This document shows positions 23,726 through 35,177 of a DNA stretch of 64,000 nucleotides, one piece after another. Made by a program: the position numbers and the translations under genes. The DNA is taken from positions 4,029,501-4,093,500 of the forward strand of contig PQWQ01000003.1 in NCBI GenBank assembly GCA_002943765.1. Reading direction: 5' to 3'. The notes below the pieces were generated by a model. That model saw nothing but the letters and a program-made list of their open reading frames with translations. It ran no database searches and was not told the origin of the DNA. The stretch is from Psoroptes ovis (Eukaryota; Arthropoda; Arachnida; Sarcoptiformes; Psoroptidae). The number at the start of each line of letters is the position of its first letter. Position 1 is the stretch's first letter.

Positions 23726-25201
23726 TCAAGATTGAATTAATGATGATAAAATGTCCAAAATGACGATTTTAGAATTATCTTGTCATTTGTTAAACGGTCA
23801 AAATTGAAGATCAGGGCAGTATTAAGATTCAATGTGAAATGAATTAATGAAAACAAACAAATACACAAATACACAGACACACAAACACAGTTCAATCGTT
23901 TCAAAGGATAATTTTGAAGCCAAATCAAATCAATTTGTGAAAGTCGACATGACCGAAAATGGATCGTTTGATTTCTTAATTTGAATAAAATGAAAAACAA
24001 ATCAAAAATCTTAAATGAAAATCGTAGATTATCATTATTCAAATTCAAATTTTAAAGGCGTTTCACTCAATGTTTATGATTATTTTGATTATAATCGATG
24101 AATGTATGAATGAATGTATGGATAAACATGGTTCAAATGGCTCAAACATAAACATAGCTCAAACATCAACATAATTCAAACATAAACATGGCTCAAATGT
24201 TGTTCAAATCAATTCAATGAATTGATCTGGATTTGGATTGAATCAATTTGAGATTGAAATTGTAATGTTTTCGTTTCAAATTTCAAATTATCTTGATTTA
24301 CATCAATTGTAATTACTTCGAACAATTATAAACTCAAAACAAATACATGTCGTTGGCAGTTGTTTTGTCGTCGTTTTGTTTATTTATTTTATTCAAATGA
24401 AACTTTTGAATTTTGTTCAGTTTATGTTTGATTCTCATTCATTTACTCATTTTGAGCTTGATGAATGGGTCAAGGTGTGTGTGTTGTTTTTTTTTGGCTC
24501 ACAAATAAACAAACAAACATACAAACACTTGGCGATGTTGACGATAATTATTCAGAGCAAAGACACATATTTAAGATTTTCAAATATGAATAAGCAACAA
24601 GTGTCTGTTTACTTGTTTTTTTTTCTTTGATTTTTTGTCCATTCAAATTCCATTACGTCTTGTATTATCATCAATGCACCACAACAACAATCAGCATTCA
24701 ACAAGTGTTTTGCTTCTTCTTCCTTGTTATACATGTCAATGGAATGTTGAATTTGTTGTTGTTATTGTTGCGCTGCCACTGGCGCAGTGGAATGCGCAAC
24801 GCGCAACGCGTTGCGCATTGACCATTGGTCACAACATTGTGACCATTGCTGTTTATGTTTGTTTTTGAATTTTTTGAATTGAAATTTTGATGTGATTTTC
24901 ACTTCACCTTTGAAATAGTTTCCGATCGATCAATTCTAATTAATTTCAATTAATTAACAAGAAAATGGTCCGAAAATTTGATCAAAAAATGTCTTATTTG
25001 GTGATTTTTTGCAATTTTTTGCAAAAAAATAAAAAATTTCAAGTCGTCCTTTATGAATGAAGCTTAATTAAATGTGTGGTTTTTCACCACCTTCGGCTGT
25101 GACAAAATGTGGTCATTGGATTTTAATTTACTTCGGGTTTTATTTTGGTTTTCAATAATTTTCATTTTTAATTAAGTTCTGACCTTTGGATCATCGTTCG
25201 A
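23726..25201. other. Divergent intergenic region between Vav and zinc-finger/GTF3C2 gene
   Basis: Presumably contains both promoters. Small frames here are not supported by family or splicing. The notable content is a string of three palindromes at 24776-24844. No CH-domain exon for the Vav gene was found. Confidence 0.55.
24776..24844. repeat. Three consecutive palindromes
   Basis: CCACTG-GCG-CAGTGG (24776-24790); AATGCGCAACGCG-CAA-CGCGTTGCGCATT (24791-24819, perfect 13-bp arms); and GGTCACAA-CA-TTGTGACC (24827-24844, perfect 8-bp arms). All lie within 69 bp of otherwise AT-rich DNA. Confidence 0.85.
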
Positions 25202-28046
25202 ATGAGAGGAAAATTAAGAAATAATTCCTCATCATTAAATGTAGCTAAATCTGATTGCTACAAATGTTCAGAATGTGATTTTAGTTCAAGTATTTTGAAT
25301 GACTGTGATAAACATATACTTACGAAACATCAAGGCCAGGTTTGATTCCTTGCGGTAGTTTTTCTTTAAATTTTAATTTTTTTTTTATTTTTTTCTCAAT
25401 ACTTTTCAAGGCATTAATCAATGATGATCGACCGCTGACCAAGTCGGAAATTAAACTTGGATATCGTCGTGCTTTTGATTTACTCAAAATACTTAAATGT
25501 CCAAAATGTTCCAAAGTATTTCGGAGTCATCTGGGAATGGTAATGCATGATGAAATTTGTGGTAAATCGGTAAATATTGGAGATAGATTGTGATTTCACA
25601 TTGAATTTACTGAATTTCAATCAATTCACTCGATTAGGATCATGAAAAATTTCGTGAATGTGAAATATGTGGAAAACGGCTGAAAATTCATTCATTAGCC
25701 ATTCATATACGGTCGAAACATTCAACACCTGACCAGACATCTGCCAAAGAAGCGAATAAAAATGGTGAAAATCATCATGATCAAGAGATTCCCAGTGGTC
25801 AAAGGGGTCGTAAACGGAATTCGGCGATCAAGTAAGGTTTTATTTGTAAATTTGACAAGTTATTTCATTGAATTCATCCATTTTTCACAGAGCAATCAAT
25901 AAATTCAAATCAATCGAAATAAGTGATGATGAAAATGATGATAATAAATCGAATAAAAAATTGAAAAATGATCAAGATTTTGTCGACAAGTCTATTGATA
26001 TTGATTCACCATCAGATTCTAGCAGCCATGAAAGCGATGTAAACGAAGATGATTTGAAATGTAATGATGATACGAAGAAGAAAAAACTTCCAATTAAAAA
26101 TGTCAAGGTCAATCATCAAACAAATCAAAATAATTCGAATAAATCAAGAAAACCTAAACATCTTGGCCAACTGCTGGAATGGCATCAACAAATTAAGTTG
26201 TCTATGAATTCGAATAATCAAATTTTCGGTTCAATGTTACCACAATATGATGATTTCGAAGTAATAAATGACCATTTTTCACCACAAACCATCAATTGTC
26301 CATTTTTTAAATCAACCATTTCAATGGAAACCGGTGATAATCAACTGAAACAGTTATCAGCATTTGAATCAATGATTGTAGATGAAAATCATCTGATATT
26401 TAATATCACAAAATATGTAACAGCAGTTGCTTGGTGCCCAATGCCCTTCACCGAACAATCAACACAATTAAATTGTCATACTCAATTCGATAAAATATAT
26501 CAGACTGAAATCGATGCTAAACGTGATGAATATCTTATGATAGCTACTAGTGATTATGATCAATTACTTCGAAATGAACGTAGTGATGATATTCATTTAC
26601 AACTTTGGAACATAGGTGCGTTGAATCATTCTCAGACTGAGGAAAGTAAACCAAGACTAGCACTGATTATGGATTGGACATCGTATGGTGATGTCATGGA
26701 AATGTGTTGGTGTCCATGGGGTGTTACATACGATGAATTGGAACCAAATAATGATGACCAACGCTTGAAACGATTAGGATTATTAGCAGTCGCTAGTGAA
26801 GATGGCCACGTTCGAATTTTATCGATACCTCATCCATGTCAAATGGAATACAGTTATAAAAGCAATTATTTATTCAAAGCAAGACCTTTGATTGTATTAT
26901 CGGATCGATTTTCCAGATATTTAACTTGTAACAGTATTGATTGGTATCCATATGAACCTTATGATATGATAATTGGTGCTTACAATACTGGTCATGCTTG
27001 TTTGTGGCGATTACCCTTAGATGATAATAAATCTATCCGAAATGACCAAAAGATATTACCATTGGATCAAAATAGTAATGTCAAATGTCAACCATATTTA
27101 TCGATTCGATGGATCAATGAACGAATGTATGTTTGTTCATCTGTCAATCATCTGTTCATTTATCATATCGATTGGAATGGATTATATCGTCAAATGGAAT
27201 GTCGTCCATGTAAAAAACTATTGTCATATGTTCCCATTTATCGTACCGATTTCATACAAATGTCCATGATACGTAAAGGTAGTCTTATAGGGTTCATTCT
27301 GTTGACTGTACCAGAATCTGATAGCCGTTCGACAATCGTATCGAATACTAGTGATATTTTTACCGTAAGTCTTTGAATTTACAATTTGTCAAGTTTCAAT
27401 CTAATTCATATATCATATGTTCAGGATATGACCTTATCACCATGGATGTATACGGTTGCATTAGGCAGTGAAAGTGGTAAATTATGCGCGACAAAAATGT
27501 TGCCGAAACCTGGTGGTGATAAGAAATCGAAATCAATTTATTATGTACGTATTTTTAATGGAATACAACCTACCTTTGAAACACCAAAGCTAAACCTTTG
27601 AAAAATTCATTCTCTCATAGATTCTACATTCGACAAAATTGGCAAGCATCGATCAAGATCAATCTAATCATCAAAATGAATTGAAAATGAAAAAATCTAT
27701 AACCTTAAACAATGAATATGATCTCAAATATAAAATTGATGATTTTTATCGAAAATATTTTTTATTATTTGAAGATTTTAAAAAATGTTCACAAATTTTA
27801 CAACAGAATAATTCAATCGATAATTCAAAACCGATACATTTATTGACTAAAAATGATATTCATCGATATTATTCAATCAATAAGGTTTGTAGCTTTAAAG
27901 TTTCTAAGAGAAATTAATTTTTTAAATTTCCACAGTGTGCATGGAGCCCGAATCTGTCATCATATTCATGGATATTTTCCACCAATAAATCTGGTATCGG
28001 TCGTCTAAGCAATTGTCCATTGTTTGATCCAAAACAATTGTATTGA
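25202..28046 (+). CDS. GTF3C2: C2H2 zinc-finger / TFIIIC110 (GTF3C2)-like WD protein
   Basis: Probable TFIIIC subunit for RNA polymerase III recruitment in the nucleus. Exons 25202-25339, 25411-25569, 25638-25831, 25891-27364, 27425-27544, 27621-27884 and 27936-28046 join in frame; 819 residues. The ATG has an in-frame TAA about 30 bp upstream. The N-terminus has three C2H2-type fingers (CSECDFSSS, CPKCSKVFRSHLGMVMHDEIC, CEICGKRLKIHSLAIH), then an acidic, Lys-rich linker with KSIEISDDENDD. From about residue 290 comes a divergent beta-propeller: AVAWCPMPF, LQLWNIG, MCWCPWG, LAVASEDGHVRILSIPHP, CNSIDWYPYEPYDMIIGAYNTGHACLWRLP, matching GTF3C2-type repeats. It ends CAWSPNLSSYSWIFSTNKSG. The join of fingers and propeller is unusual relative to vertebrate GTF3C2; each splice site is canonical. 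Confidence 0.8.
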
Positions 28047-28050
28047 AATG

Positions 28051-28134
28051 TATTTGGTTGTCCGAAAAGTTTTTGCCAATTTTCTCATCATTCTCTACGA
28101 TATAATCGGCAAAAACTTTCCGGACAACGTAATA
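28051..28134. mobile_element. Mariner-type MITE (subfamily A) between convergent genes
   Basis: Left end TATTTGGTTGTCCGAAAAGTT, right end AAAAACTTTCCGGACAACGTAATA, interior TTCTCTACGATATAATCGGC. It starts 5 bp after the stop codon of the GTF3C2-like gene and ends 72 bp before the stop of the convergent PNGase gene, so it occupies the 3' UTR of one or both. Confidence 0.9.
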
Positions 28135-28206
28135 TTTGAATGAATGAATATTGCTGTGATATTTTTACAAAATTATTTTGAATTTTTCATTTTTTAATGA
28201 ATGTTT

Positions 28207-29697
28207 TTATGATATTAAGACACTGAATAATTGATCGTTCACATTGTTTTGATTGTTTTGAGGTTTTGATAAATTTTGGCGGAAAAGTTGCGCATGTTGC
28301 CATGCAATATCACCACTGCCAAACATTAATTTTGCTTCCACATCGAAATGCTTTAAATCACCTTTAATTTGGTTTCGATTTAACACGAATTTTTCATTCA
28401 AATTAAATGGCACGATTGTTGATGATGACAAGTGAACATTCAATTCAACAACACCAGATTCATATGTTTTACCAGTGATTAGTAGCTCAATTTGATTCCA
28501 TTGAACACTACTATCTGGTAGTCGGAAGCGCCATCGTATACTGCCCTCATCTTGTTCACCACAATATTGTTGTCGACTAAGGTAACACATTTGCCAATCA
28601 TGTTCAATCATTCGGAATATATGGCAAGATTCATAGCAGCCTGTTCGCCATCCTTTAATAGTTTTGAAGTTCGAATCTGTTGAATCAATCAAAGTGATCG
28701 AATATTCATCACGTTGACAATCATATGTAATTTTCCTGCCACATTGATCTAAATGAAATTCATGATAACTATGTTCGGATTCAGCTCTAGATTTTCTCCA
28801 TTCAATCGATCCACTAATACGTCCTCGAAGTGCTTTCGAATCAGATGGTTGGCGGACATCTTGATCTGGTGTACGTAAAAATTCGGCCAATTCACCCAGC
28901 CATCGATGTAATATTTCATTTCTTATACTTGGTTCTAGATTATATTGTAGTCGATAATTTGCTTGATGTATTAATTGCTGTAAATAATTTTCATCGAATA
29001 ATTGTCGTCGTAAAGCAACAGTTTTTCGCCATTCTTGCGAATATCGCCACGTTACATCACGAATCTCATTCATTCCATGAGCTACGATCAACGTAGCCGG
29101 TTTATTCCAACCACATTCATACAATAATGGATTATCATATGCATTTTCACATGGATCACAATGTATCCATCGTTTTTGGTGATCACTGAACACTTCGACC
29201 CATACATGATCATCGAAATGATTTACCATACGAACATCATAATTGAATACATGACAAATATAAGCAAAACAAAGTGCCCATTCACCACAACGTCCACGAC
29301 GTGTTTCCAATAATCGGCCAGCATGATTATAACGAGGAAATTCGAGGATTTTATCACATTCAGGACATTTGTAAATTTCAATCCGTTGGCAATTGTAAAC
29401 ACCGAAATCATTTGTTCGACGACATTCGTATAGATAACATTTTTTATCATTACAATTATCACAATTTAGTTCATTTACCCAAGAGAATAGATCATTTTTG
29501 AAATATTCTAATAATCTAATAATACAATAATCACGTTGATCAATTTCATTTTCATTATTTAAATGAACAAAATCTTCAACAAATTGATTCCATGGTATTA
29601 GCTGGTGGGTTAGCTGTACGAAACGTTTATCATATTGATCAAATTGACGTATATAACAATTATCATTGATCATTGAATAATATTTGATGGCTTGCAT
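28207..29697 (-). CDS. NGLY1: Cytosolic peptide:N-glycanase (PNGase)
   Basis: Removes N-linked glycans from misfolded glycoproteins exported from the ER, hydrolysing the GlcNAc-Asn bond before proteasomal degradation. A single exon of 496 residues. It has the transglutaminase-like core with catalytic triad Cys137 (RRGRCGEWALCF), His164 (DDHVWVEVF) and Asp181 (WIHCDPCENAYD), and the structural zinc site C79-x2-C82 / C111-x2-C114. The C-terminal half (about 300-490) corresponds to the mannose-binding PAW domain (W-R-T-G-C-Y-E-S, W-x-M-C-Y-L-S-R). Animal PNGases usually start with a PUB domain that binds p97/VCP; here the protein starts directly in the region before the core, and no PUB exon was seen upstream. 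Convergent with the preceding gene. Confidence 0.93.
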   Translation of the reverse strand: MQAIKYYSMINDNCYIRQFDQYDKRFVQLTHQLIPWNQFVEDFVHLNNENEIDQRDYCIIRLLEYFKNDLFSWVNELNCDNCNDKKCYLYECRRTNDFGVYNCQRIEIYKCPECDKILEFPRYNHAGRLLETRRGRCGEWALCFAYICHVFNYDVRMVNHFDDHVWVEVFSDHQKRWIHCDPCENAYDNPLLYECGWNKPATLIVAHGMNEIRDVTWRYSQEWRKTVALRRQLFDENYLQQLIHQANYRLQYNLEPSIRNEILHRWLGELAEFLRTPDQDVRQPSDSKALRGRISGSIEWRKSRAESEHSYHEFHLDQCGRKITYDCQRDEYSITLIDSTDSNFKTIKGWRTGCYESCHIFRMIEHDWQMCYLSRQQYCGEQDEGSIRWRFRLPDSSVQWNQIELLITGKTYESGVVELNVHLSSSTIVPFNLNEKFVLNRNQIKGDLKHFDVEAKLMFGSGDIAWQHAQLFRQNLSKPQNNQNNVNDQLFSVLIS

Positions 29698-30816
29698 TTG
29701 ACAATTGACGATTTTTTTGAATTGTAATCAAATTTATTTCGAAAAAATTAAAAGAAAAATTACCAAACAATTAAATAAACAAAAACAAACAATTAAATGC
29801 CAATCAGAAATTTGAAAAAAACAAAAATATCGATTGTGTCGTTCATTAAATTTTTGAAAAAAAAAATTAAATTTAAATTTTGGTAAATCGTTTTTACGTA
29901 ATTCAATCGAAATTACAAAAGGAAATTAATCAAAAAAAAGGGAAAAATATTTTAATTACAAAGTAAATAGTACGTAGTGACCAACTATCAATCATTCAAT
30001 CGATAGCTAAGAATTGATTATCGATATTCCTTGACCATGAAAATATTGATGATAATTACCTAAATAACATTTGAAATCTACTGAATAAACTATTGATTAT
30101 CTGTATTGAAATTAAAATTTTAAAAGGAAAAAAAATTGATGATTATGATTATGATAATGATAATAATAATCAATCGAATGAAATCAATTATATTAATCAA
30201 ATTAATGAATTAATTGCCAAAAAGGCAACATCATTATTTCATACAAAAATATATCCTATTTAATATATCAGTAAATTAAAGTGACATTGAATGGACTTGA
30301 AGTGCGTGTGTCTGTGATTTTTCCAATCGATGGATATTTTTTTTTTTTTTTTGCTAATTTTCAGATTGACATTCATTCAATCAATGTTTTTCTAATAGTT
30401 GATTACTATATGGCTTATAGCTTATTATTATTGCTGCTTGAACATCTAACATAGGATATCCTGATGATGATGATCAACCGGTGTTCGAATATTCAAAAAT
30501 TCAATGGAAATTCAATTCATTATGTGCTTAGCTGTGTTTTGAAAAAAAAAAAACAGAAATTTGAATTTCATTTTAAATTTTTGATTATTATACAAAGTGC
30601 ATAATCATTCATTCATTTTTTTGGTTTCAATTTCGAATTTTCATTTGTTATTTTGACATAATAACAATAATCATCATCAACTATGATATTTTCAAAAATT
30701 TAATAAATATTTGAAAGAATATAAACAGCTCAAAAAAAAAAAAAAAAAAAAACATTGAATGATTCGCATTAAATTTTGAATTGAATAAATTGATTAATAA
30801 ACAAAATATAAAAAAA
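29698..30816. other. Divergent intergenic region
   Basis: Holds the 5' flanks of the PNGase gene (-) and the acyl-CoA synthetase gene (+). AT-rich, with poly-T at about 30339-30352 and poly-A at about 30734-30751. No gene recognised, and no PUB-domain exon. Confidence 0.55.
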
Positions 30817-33146
30817 ATGGCCAGCGAAATAAATGATGAAAAATTTTCAACAAACAAAATGTTTTTGGCTTTAATTAGTGCCATTATTACGGTGTATACC
30901 TATTTAACATTACCAATATATTGGTTGATTCAAAAACCATATGAAAAAATTGAAAAATCAAAAACAAAACGCTCGAAACAATTGAATTCGAATGATTTGA
31001 ATTCACCATGGATTGGTATACATGAAAATCCAGTATTGAAAAATACACTTATTGATTATTGTGAAACACTAAATGATTTTCGACAAAAACATCAACAATT
31101 CATTTCTGGCCATCATGATGCAATTGGTTATCGTAATGTTCTTTATGAATATTTTGAAACAGATAAAAATGGACGCCGCTTTAAAAAACGAAAATTATCT
31201 GATGAATATCAATGGATTAGTTTTGATCAGATGTGGAAACGTGTCGAAAATATAGCCATTGGTTTACGATTAGCCAATATTGATAAACATGAACCGATTG
31301 TTTTTCTATGTGAAACTTGTGCTGAATTTCTTATGATGGAATTTGCCATTGCAAAAGCTGGTCTTGTGCAGGCGAATGTATTCAATACATTAGGTGAATC
31401 TGGTATTGAACATGCTATACGTCAAACTAATGCAAAATATATGTTCGTATCGTGGGATTTATTGCCTAAAGTTCGTTCAACACTGGTCAAAAATAATGAT
31501 GTTAATATTCATAAAATCATTTATATACGTCGACGTGCACAAAAATGTTCGAAAGAAATTTTAGATGCTGAAAGCAATTATTTAGAACCATTCAACGGAA
31601 TTGAATTCATTCCATTCGATGAAATTGAATCAAAAGGTGAAAGCTACACCGGTGATTCTGATGATTTATGTCAACCTTTAGACAAAGATGAAGTCTCTCT
31701 GATTGGTGAGTGTAGCTAGTATTCGAATTGATTGAAATTTTTTCTAAATTTCAATTTAAATTTTCCAAGTATTCACATCTGGCACAACTGGTGTACCAAA
31801 AGGTGTACAATTAACTCAAAAACAGATAGTCAAATCTGCATTGACTTCAACGTCTGCTATAACAGATCTCGCTGAAAAAGGTACGAAAAGTACTTTTGCT
31901 GGTTTTCTACCTCAAGCACATATTTTCGAAGCAATCGTCGAATTTACTGCACTAGCTATCGGTATGCGCATCGGTTTTGTAAATCCACTGACATTAGTTG
32001 ATGGTGCTCCTGGCCTTTCACCTGATAGCCGATCAGATTTATCTGTTTTGAAGCCAACAGTTATGATAGTTGCACCTTTACTATTACAAAGAATTCATAC
32101 AAGAATCTATAACAAGTTGGAAGCCAAATCATCATTTCATGTTGCACTTTTTGATTATTTGATTGATTATAAATTATATTGGACACAAAAAGGTATGATA
32201 ATTCCGATATGACTGTTTGATACCTTTTGATTGAATATTTGCTGTAGGTTACAGTACACCATTGATTAATCGGTTGATATGCTCGAAAGTTCGTGTAATT
32301 TTCGGCGGACAATTAGATAAAATAATAGCTGGCGGTGCTCCATTATCTCCTCAATTACAAGCTTTTTGTAAAATGGCAATGGACACTAATTTGGTGCAAG
32401 GTTATGGTATGACTGAAACTTGTGGTGCAGTTCTTTGTATGGATCGTTATGATCTTTCATTTGGTCGTTGTGGTACACCTTTGCTTAATGTTTATATCAA
32501 ATTAGAAGATTGGCTTGAAGGTGACTATCGAGTTACTGATCGTCCAAATCCACGTGGTGAATTATTAGTTGGAATGAAAACTCAGTGGAAAGGTTATCTT
32601 AATGCTGAACATTTGACTGCTGAAGGATATATGATGGATGAAAAAAATGGTATCCATTACGTACGAACTGGTGATATTGCACAGGCACATCCTGATGGTA
32701 CTTTTGAAATAATTGATAGAAAAAAAGATATTGCAAAATTAGCGAATGGTGAATATGTTTCGTTGGGTAAAATTGAAACAACATTAAAAAATTGTAGTCA
32801 TGTTGATCAGAGTTGTGTATTCGGCAATGGATTTGCCGATTATCTGGTTGCTTTGATTGTGCCAAACAAAGATAAATTAAAATCAATCGCCATAAATGGT
32901 ACCACGAAATCAATGAAAGAAATAAATAAAATATTATTGAAATCAATCACTGAAACTGGAATAAAATGCGGATTGAAACCACGCGAAATACCGACACGTA
33001 TCGAAATCGTTATGGACGAATGGACACCTGAAAATGATATGCTAACAGCTGCATTGAAATTAAAACGTAATGCCATACGTAAACGTTATCATGATCTTAT
33101 TGATGAAATGTTCATCAATCAAACATTGAATCATGGTTCACATTGA
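30817..33146 (+). CDS. ACSL4: Long-chain fatty-acid-CoA ligase, ACSL3/4 type
   Basis: Activates long-chain fatty acids with ATP and CoA via an acyl-adenylate, at ER or lipid-droplet membranes. Exons 30817-31705, 31770-32192 and 32248-33146 join in frame; 736 residues, the usual ACSL length. The ATG at 30817 has a good context (AAAAAAATGG). An N-terminal membrane anchor is at about 14-36 (FLALISAIITVYTYLTLPIY). AMP-binding motifs: VFTSGTTGVPKGV across the first splice; AGGAPLSPQ; QGYGMTETCGA; YVRTGDIAQAHPDGTFEIIDRKKDIAKLANGEYVSLGKIE, in which GEYVSL-K-E is typical of the ACSL gate and C-terminal domain. The N-terminal anchor with KPYEKI favours ACSL3/4 over ACSL1/5/6; choosing between 3 and 4 is not possible here. 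Confidence 0.93.
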
Positions 33147-33292
33147 ACATTTAGTTTCAAATAAAATTGTCATAATTTTCAATTTAAATTTTATTTATTA
33201 TATGAAAAAAAAAAATATTGATTTTGATATTATCAATAATCACACAATCAAATCAAACATAAATCGATATAAATTCCAAAAAAAAAAATTAA

Positions 33293-33658
33293 TCAAAATT
33301 TCGGAAAATTCATGTCTTTTTTCCCATTTGAATGAAGAATAAATGCATAACAAGCACCACCACCAGACATACCGCAAAGTACATAATAACCATAATCTGA
33401 ATAATAATAACCACTGAAAATACCTTTAAAATAAGTGGCTGCAAGTAAACCGGCCCATATAACCGTACAAATAATGACCGTAAGGAAATTTTCTTTCCAA
33501 GCACCAACAAGGCCACTAATGCATCCAATCACTGCAAATATCATCCATATTAGGTTATTTTGGCCTAAACTATAACGAGCAATGGTCATTACATTCAATG
33601 CCAGTACAATGGCAGCGCCTATGCCGAAAATGTAGCGTGAAATTTCCAATAAATTCAT
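33293..33658 (-). CDS. Tetraspan membrane protein, tandem copy 1
   Basis: Function unknown. A single exon of 121 residues. Four predicted membrane segments: about 10-27, 36-53, 60-78 and 91-109. A conserved loop motif G-L-V-G-A-W-K-E-N-F-L sits between segments 2 and 3, and the C-terminus reads ILHSNGKKDMNFPKF. It is the first of four adjacent same-strand genes with the same length and motif layout; the closest in sequence are the copies at 34032 and 35178. It is convergent with ACSL, whose stop lies 147 bp away. I do not recognise the family; the loop motif and C-terminus are more reliable than composition. Confidence 0.8.
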   Translation of the reverse strand: MNLLEISRYIFGIGAAIVLALNVMTIARYSLGQNNLIWMIFAVIGCISGLVGAWKENFLTVIICTVIWAGLLAATYFKGIFSGYYYSDYGYYVLCGMSGGGACYAFILHSNGKKDMNFPKF

Positions 33659-34031
33659 GCCGTTGTTTTCTTTAAATTTTTCAAAATTTTGAAATTACAA
33701 AATAAACAAATTTATAAATCAGATATCTCGGAAATAACAATGGAAATTTCTTGAATTGAATTTATTCAATTTCTTCTTTGGAGAAAAATCAAAATCGAAA
33801 AATTTTGAATTGAAATAAGCTAAATTTTCAATGTATTTATATGTAATTTGTATGCATTGGAGAGCGAAAAATTCAAAAATTGAATCAAATATATCGATCG
33901 ATCTTGTTCGATTAACAAACAACGGCCATTATGAATTATGAATCGAAGAAATTATGAATTATTGAATTCAATATTTCAATATTTTATTCGAAGAAAAATT
34001 CTAAAAAAATGAATCAAATCAAATCAAATAA

Positions 34032-34442
34032 TCAAAATTTAGGCATATCCATTTGTCGATGTCCACTTTCATGTAACATATATGCAAATATTGCAATCAA
34101 TATCAATGATGATACGGCCATAGCATCATTGTATGAATATGCAATCCATAATGATGATGTGAAACGAAGGCCAAAGAAATTCAGTAAACAAATGATCAGA
34201 TGAATAATTGTGAAAAGGAAATGTTCTTTCCAAACACCGATCAAACCGATTATTAATGAACAAAATGCAACAATAATCCATAGGATATTGGCAATGGTTA
34301 ATGATTTAAAATTATCAATCAATAGAATTATATTGAATATTATCATCAAAATGATCAGAATGGCCAATGTCAACCGAATCACTGGATATAATAGGCCAAA
34401 TTTACCCTCGCCAGACATTTTGATCTCAAAATTTTTAATCAT
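34032..34442 (-). CDS. Tetraspan membrane protein, tandem copy 2
   Basis: Function unknown. A single exon of 136 residues from Met at 34442, or 128 from an internal Met at 34418 (MSGEGKFGLLYPVIRLTLAI), which looks the better start. Four hydrophobic segments. Loop motif G-L-I-G-V-W-K-E-H-F-L and C-terminus MLHESGHRQMDMPKF, shared with the neighbours at 35178 (SGHRQM) and 33293 (NFPKF). Spaced 373 bp from copy 1. Confidence 0.8.
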   Translation of the reverse strand: MIKNFEIKMSGEGKFGLLYPVIRLTLAILIILMIIFNIILLIDNFKSLTIANILWIIVAFCSLIIGLIGVWKEHFLFTIIHLIICLLNFFGLRFTSSLWIAYSYNDAMAVSSLILIAIFAYMLHESGHRQMDMPKF

Positions 34443-34558
34443 GATTAAGGGTTTATGGTGATTGTGGTCAAGGATTTAAATTACAAAAATAATTCGAATT
34501 AATTTTTCAAAAAAGGGCGGGAAAAAAATTCGATTTGAAAATTTCAAATTTTATGAAA

Positions 34559-35008
34559 TTAAATTTTATTTTCTTGTTCTAATTCATGTAATAATGATGG
34601 TAATTCAATTATTTCTTGATGACCACTGGTGTATAGTAGAAATGAATAAATGGCTGATAAGGCAATCAATGCCAACATCATACTTTGAGATGTTCGGAAA
34701 CGATTAGACCAAATTCCGATATTCAATTGTTCATATGTCGATATACCAAGCATTATGATTGAACCAATCATCAGTAAAAATATGGCGAAAAAATGCTCAC
34801 GTATAACCCCCAGAAAACCAATGACCAGTGATAATATTGAAATGGCTAACCATATATAAGTATAAAGATTATAAGACGAAATGCCATTTTTAGCGGCTGA
34901 ATAAATGATCAAAATTATCATTGAACCTATTAAAATCCCAAGTAAAATACGTATGATTGTCTTAAATATACCGGATTTATTTGGATTATTGAATGAATTG
35001 AAATTCAT
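34559..35008 (-). CDS. Tetraspan membrane protein, tandem copy 3
   Basis: Function unknown. A single exon of 149 residues with four hydrophobic segments. Loop motif G-F-L-G-V-I-R-E-H-F-F and C-terminal LLYTSGHQEIIELPSL followed by an extra LHELEQENKI tail not found in the other copies. It starts MNFNSFNNPNKSG, a longer hydrophilic N-terminus than copies 1 and 4. Confidence 0.8.
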   Translation of the reverse strand: MNFNSFNNPNKSGIFKTIIRILLGILIGSMIILIIYSAAKNGISSYNLYTYIWLAISILSLVIGFLGVIREHFFAIFLLMIGSIIMLGISTYEQLNIGIWSNRFRTSQSMMLALIALSAIYSFLLYTSGHQEIIELPSLLHELEQENKI

Positions 35009-35177
35009 TTTTGAATTATGAGTTTCTAATCAATCAGTTTAGAACAATTTGAAAATTTTGAAAGTATTTCCAAGGTCTATTCATGCCTTTATTTTATAAT
35101 TTTTGTAATTATTTAAAACTATTTTAATTTAATTCAATTTTGAATCATGAAATCGATTTCCAATCAATTTCCAATTA

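Noticed and set aside
24776..24850. tRNA-like A-box TGGCGCAGTGG
   Set aside because: No matching B-box (GGTTCGAATCC-like), no acceptor stem pairing; the segment is explained by palindromes.
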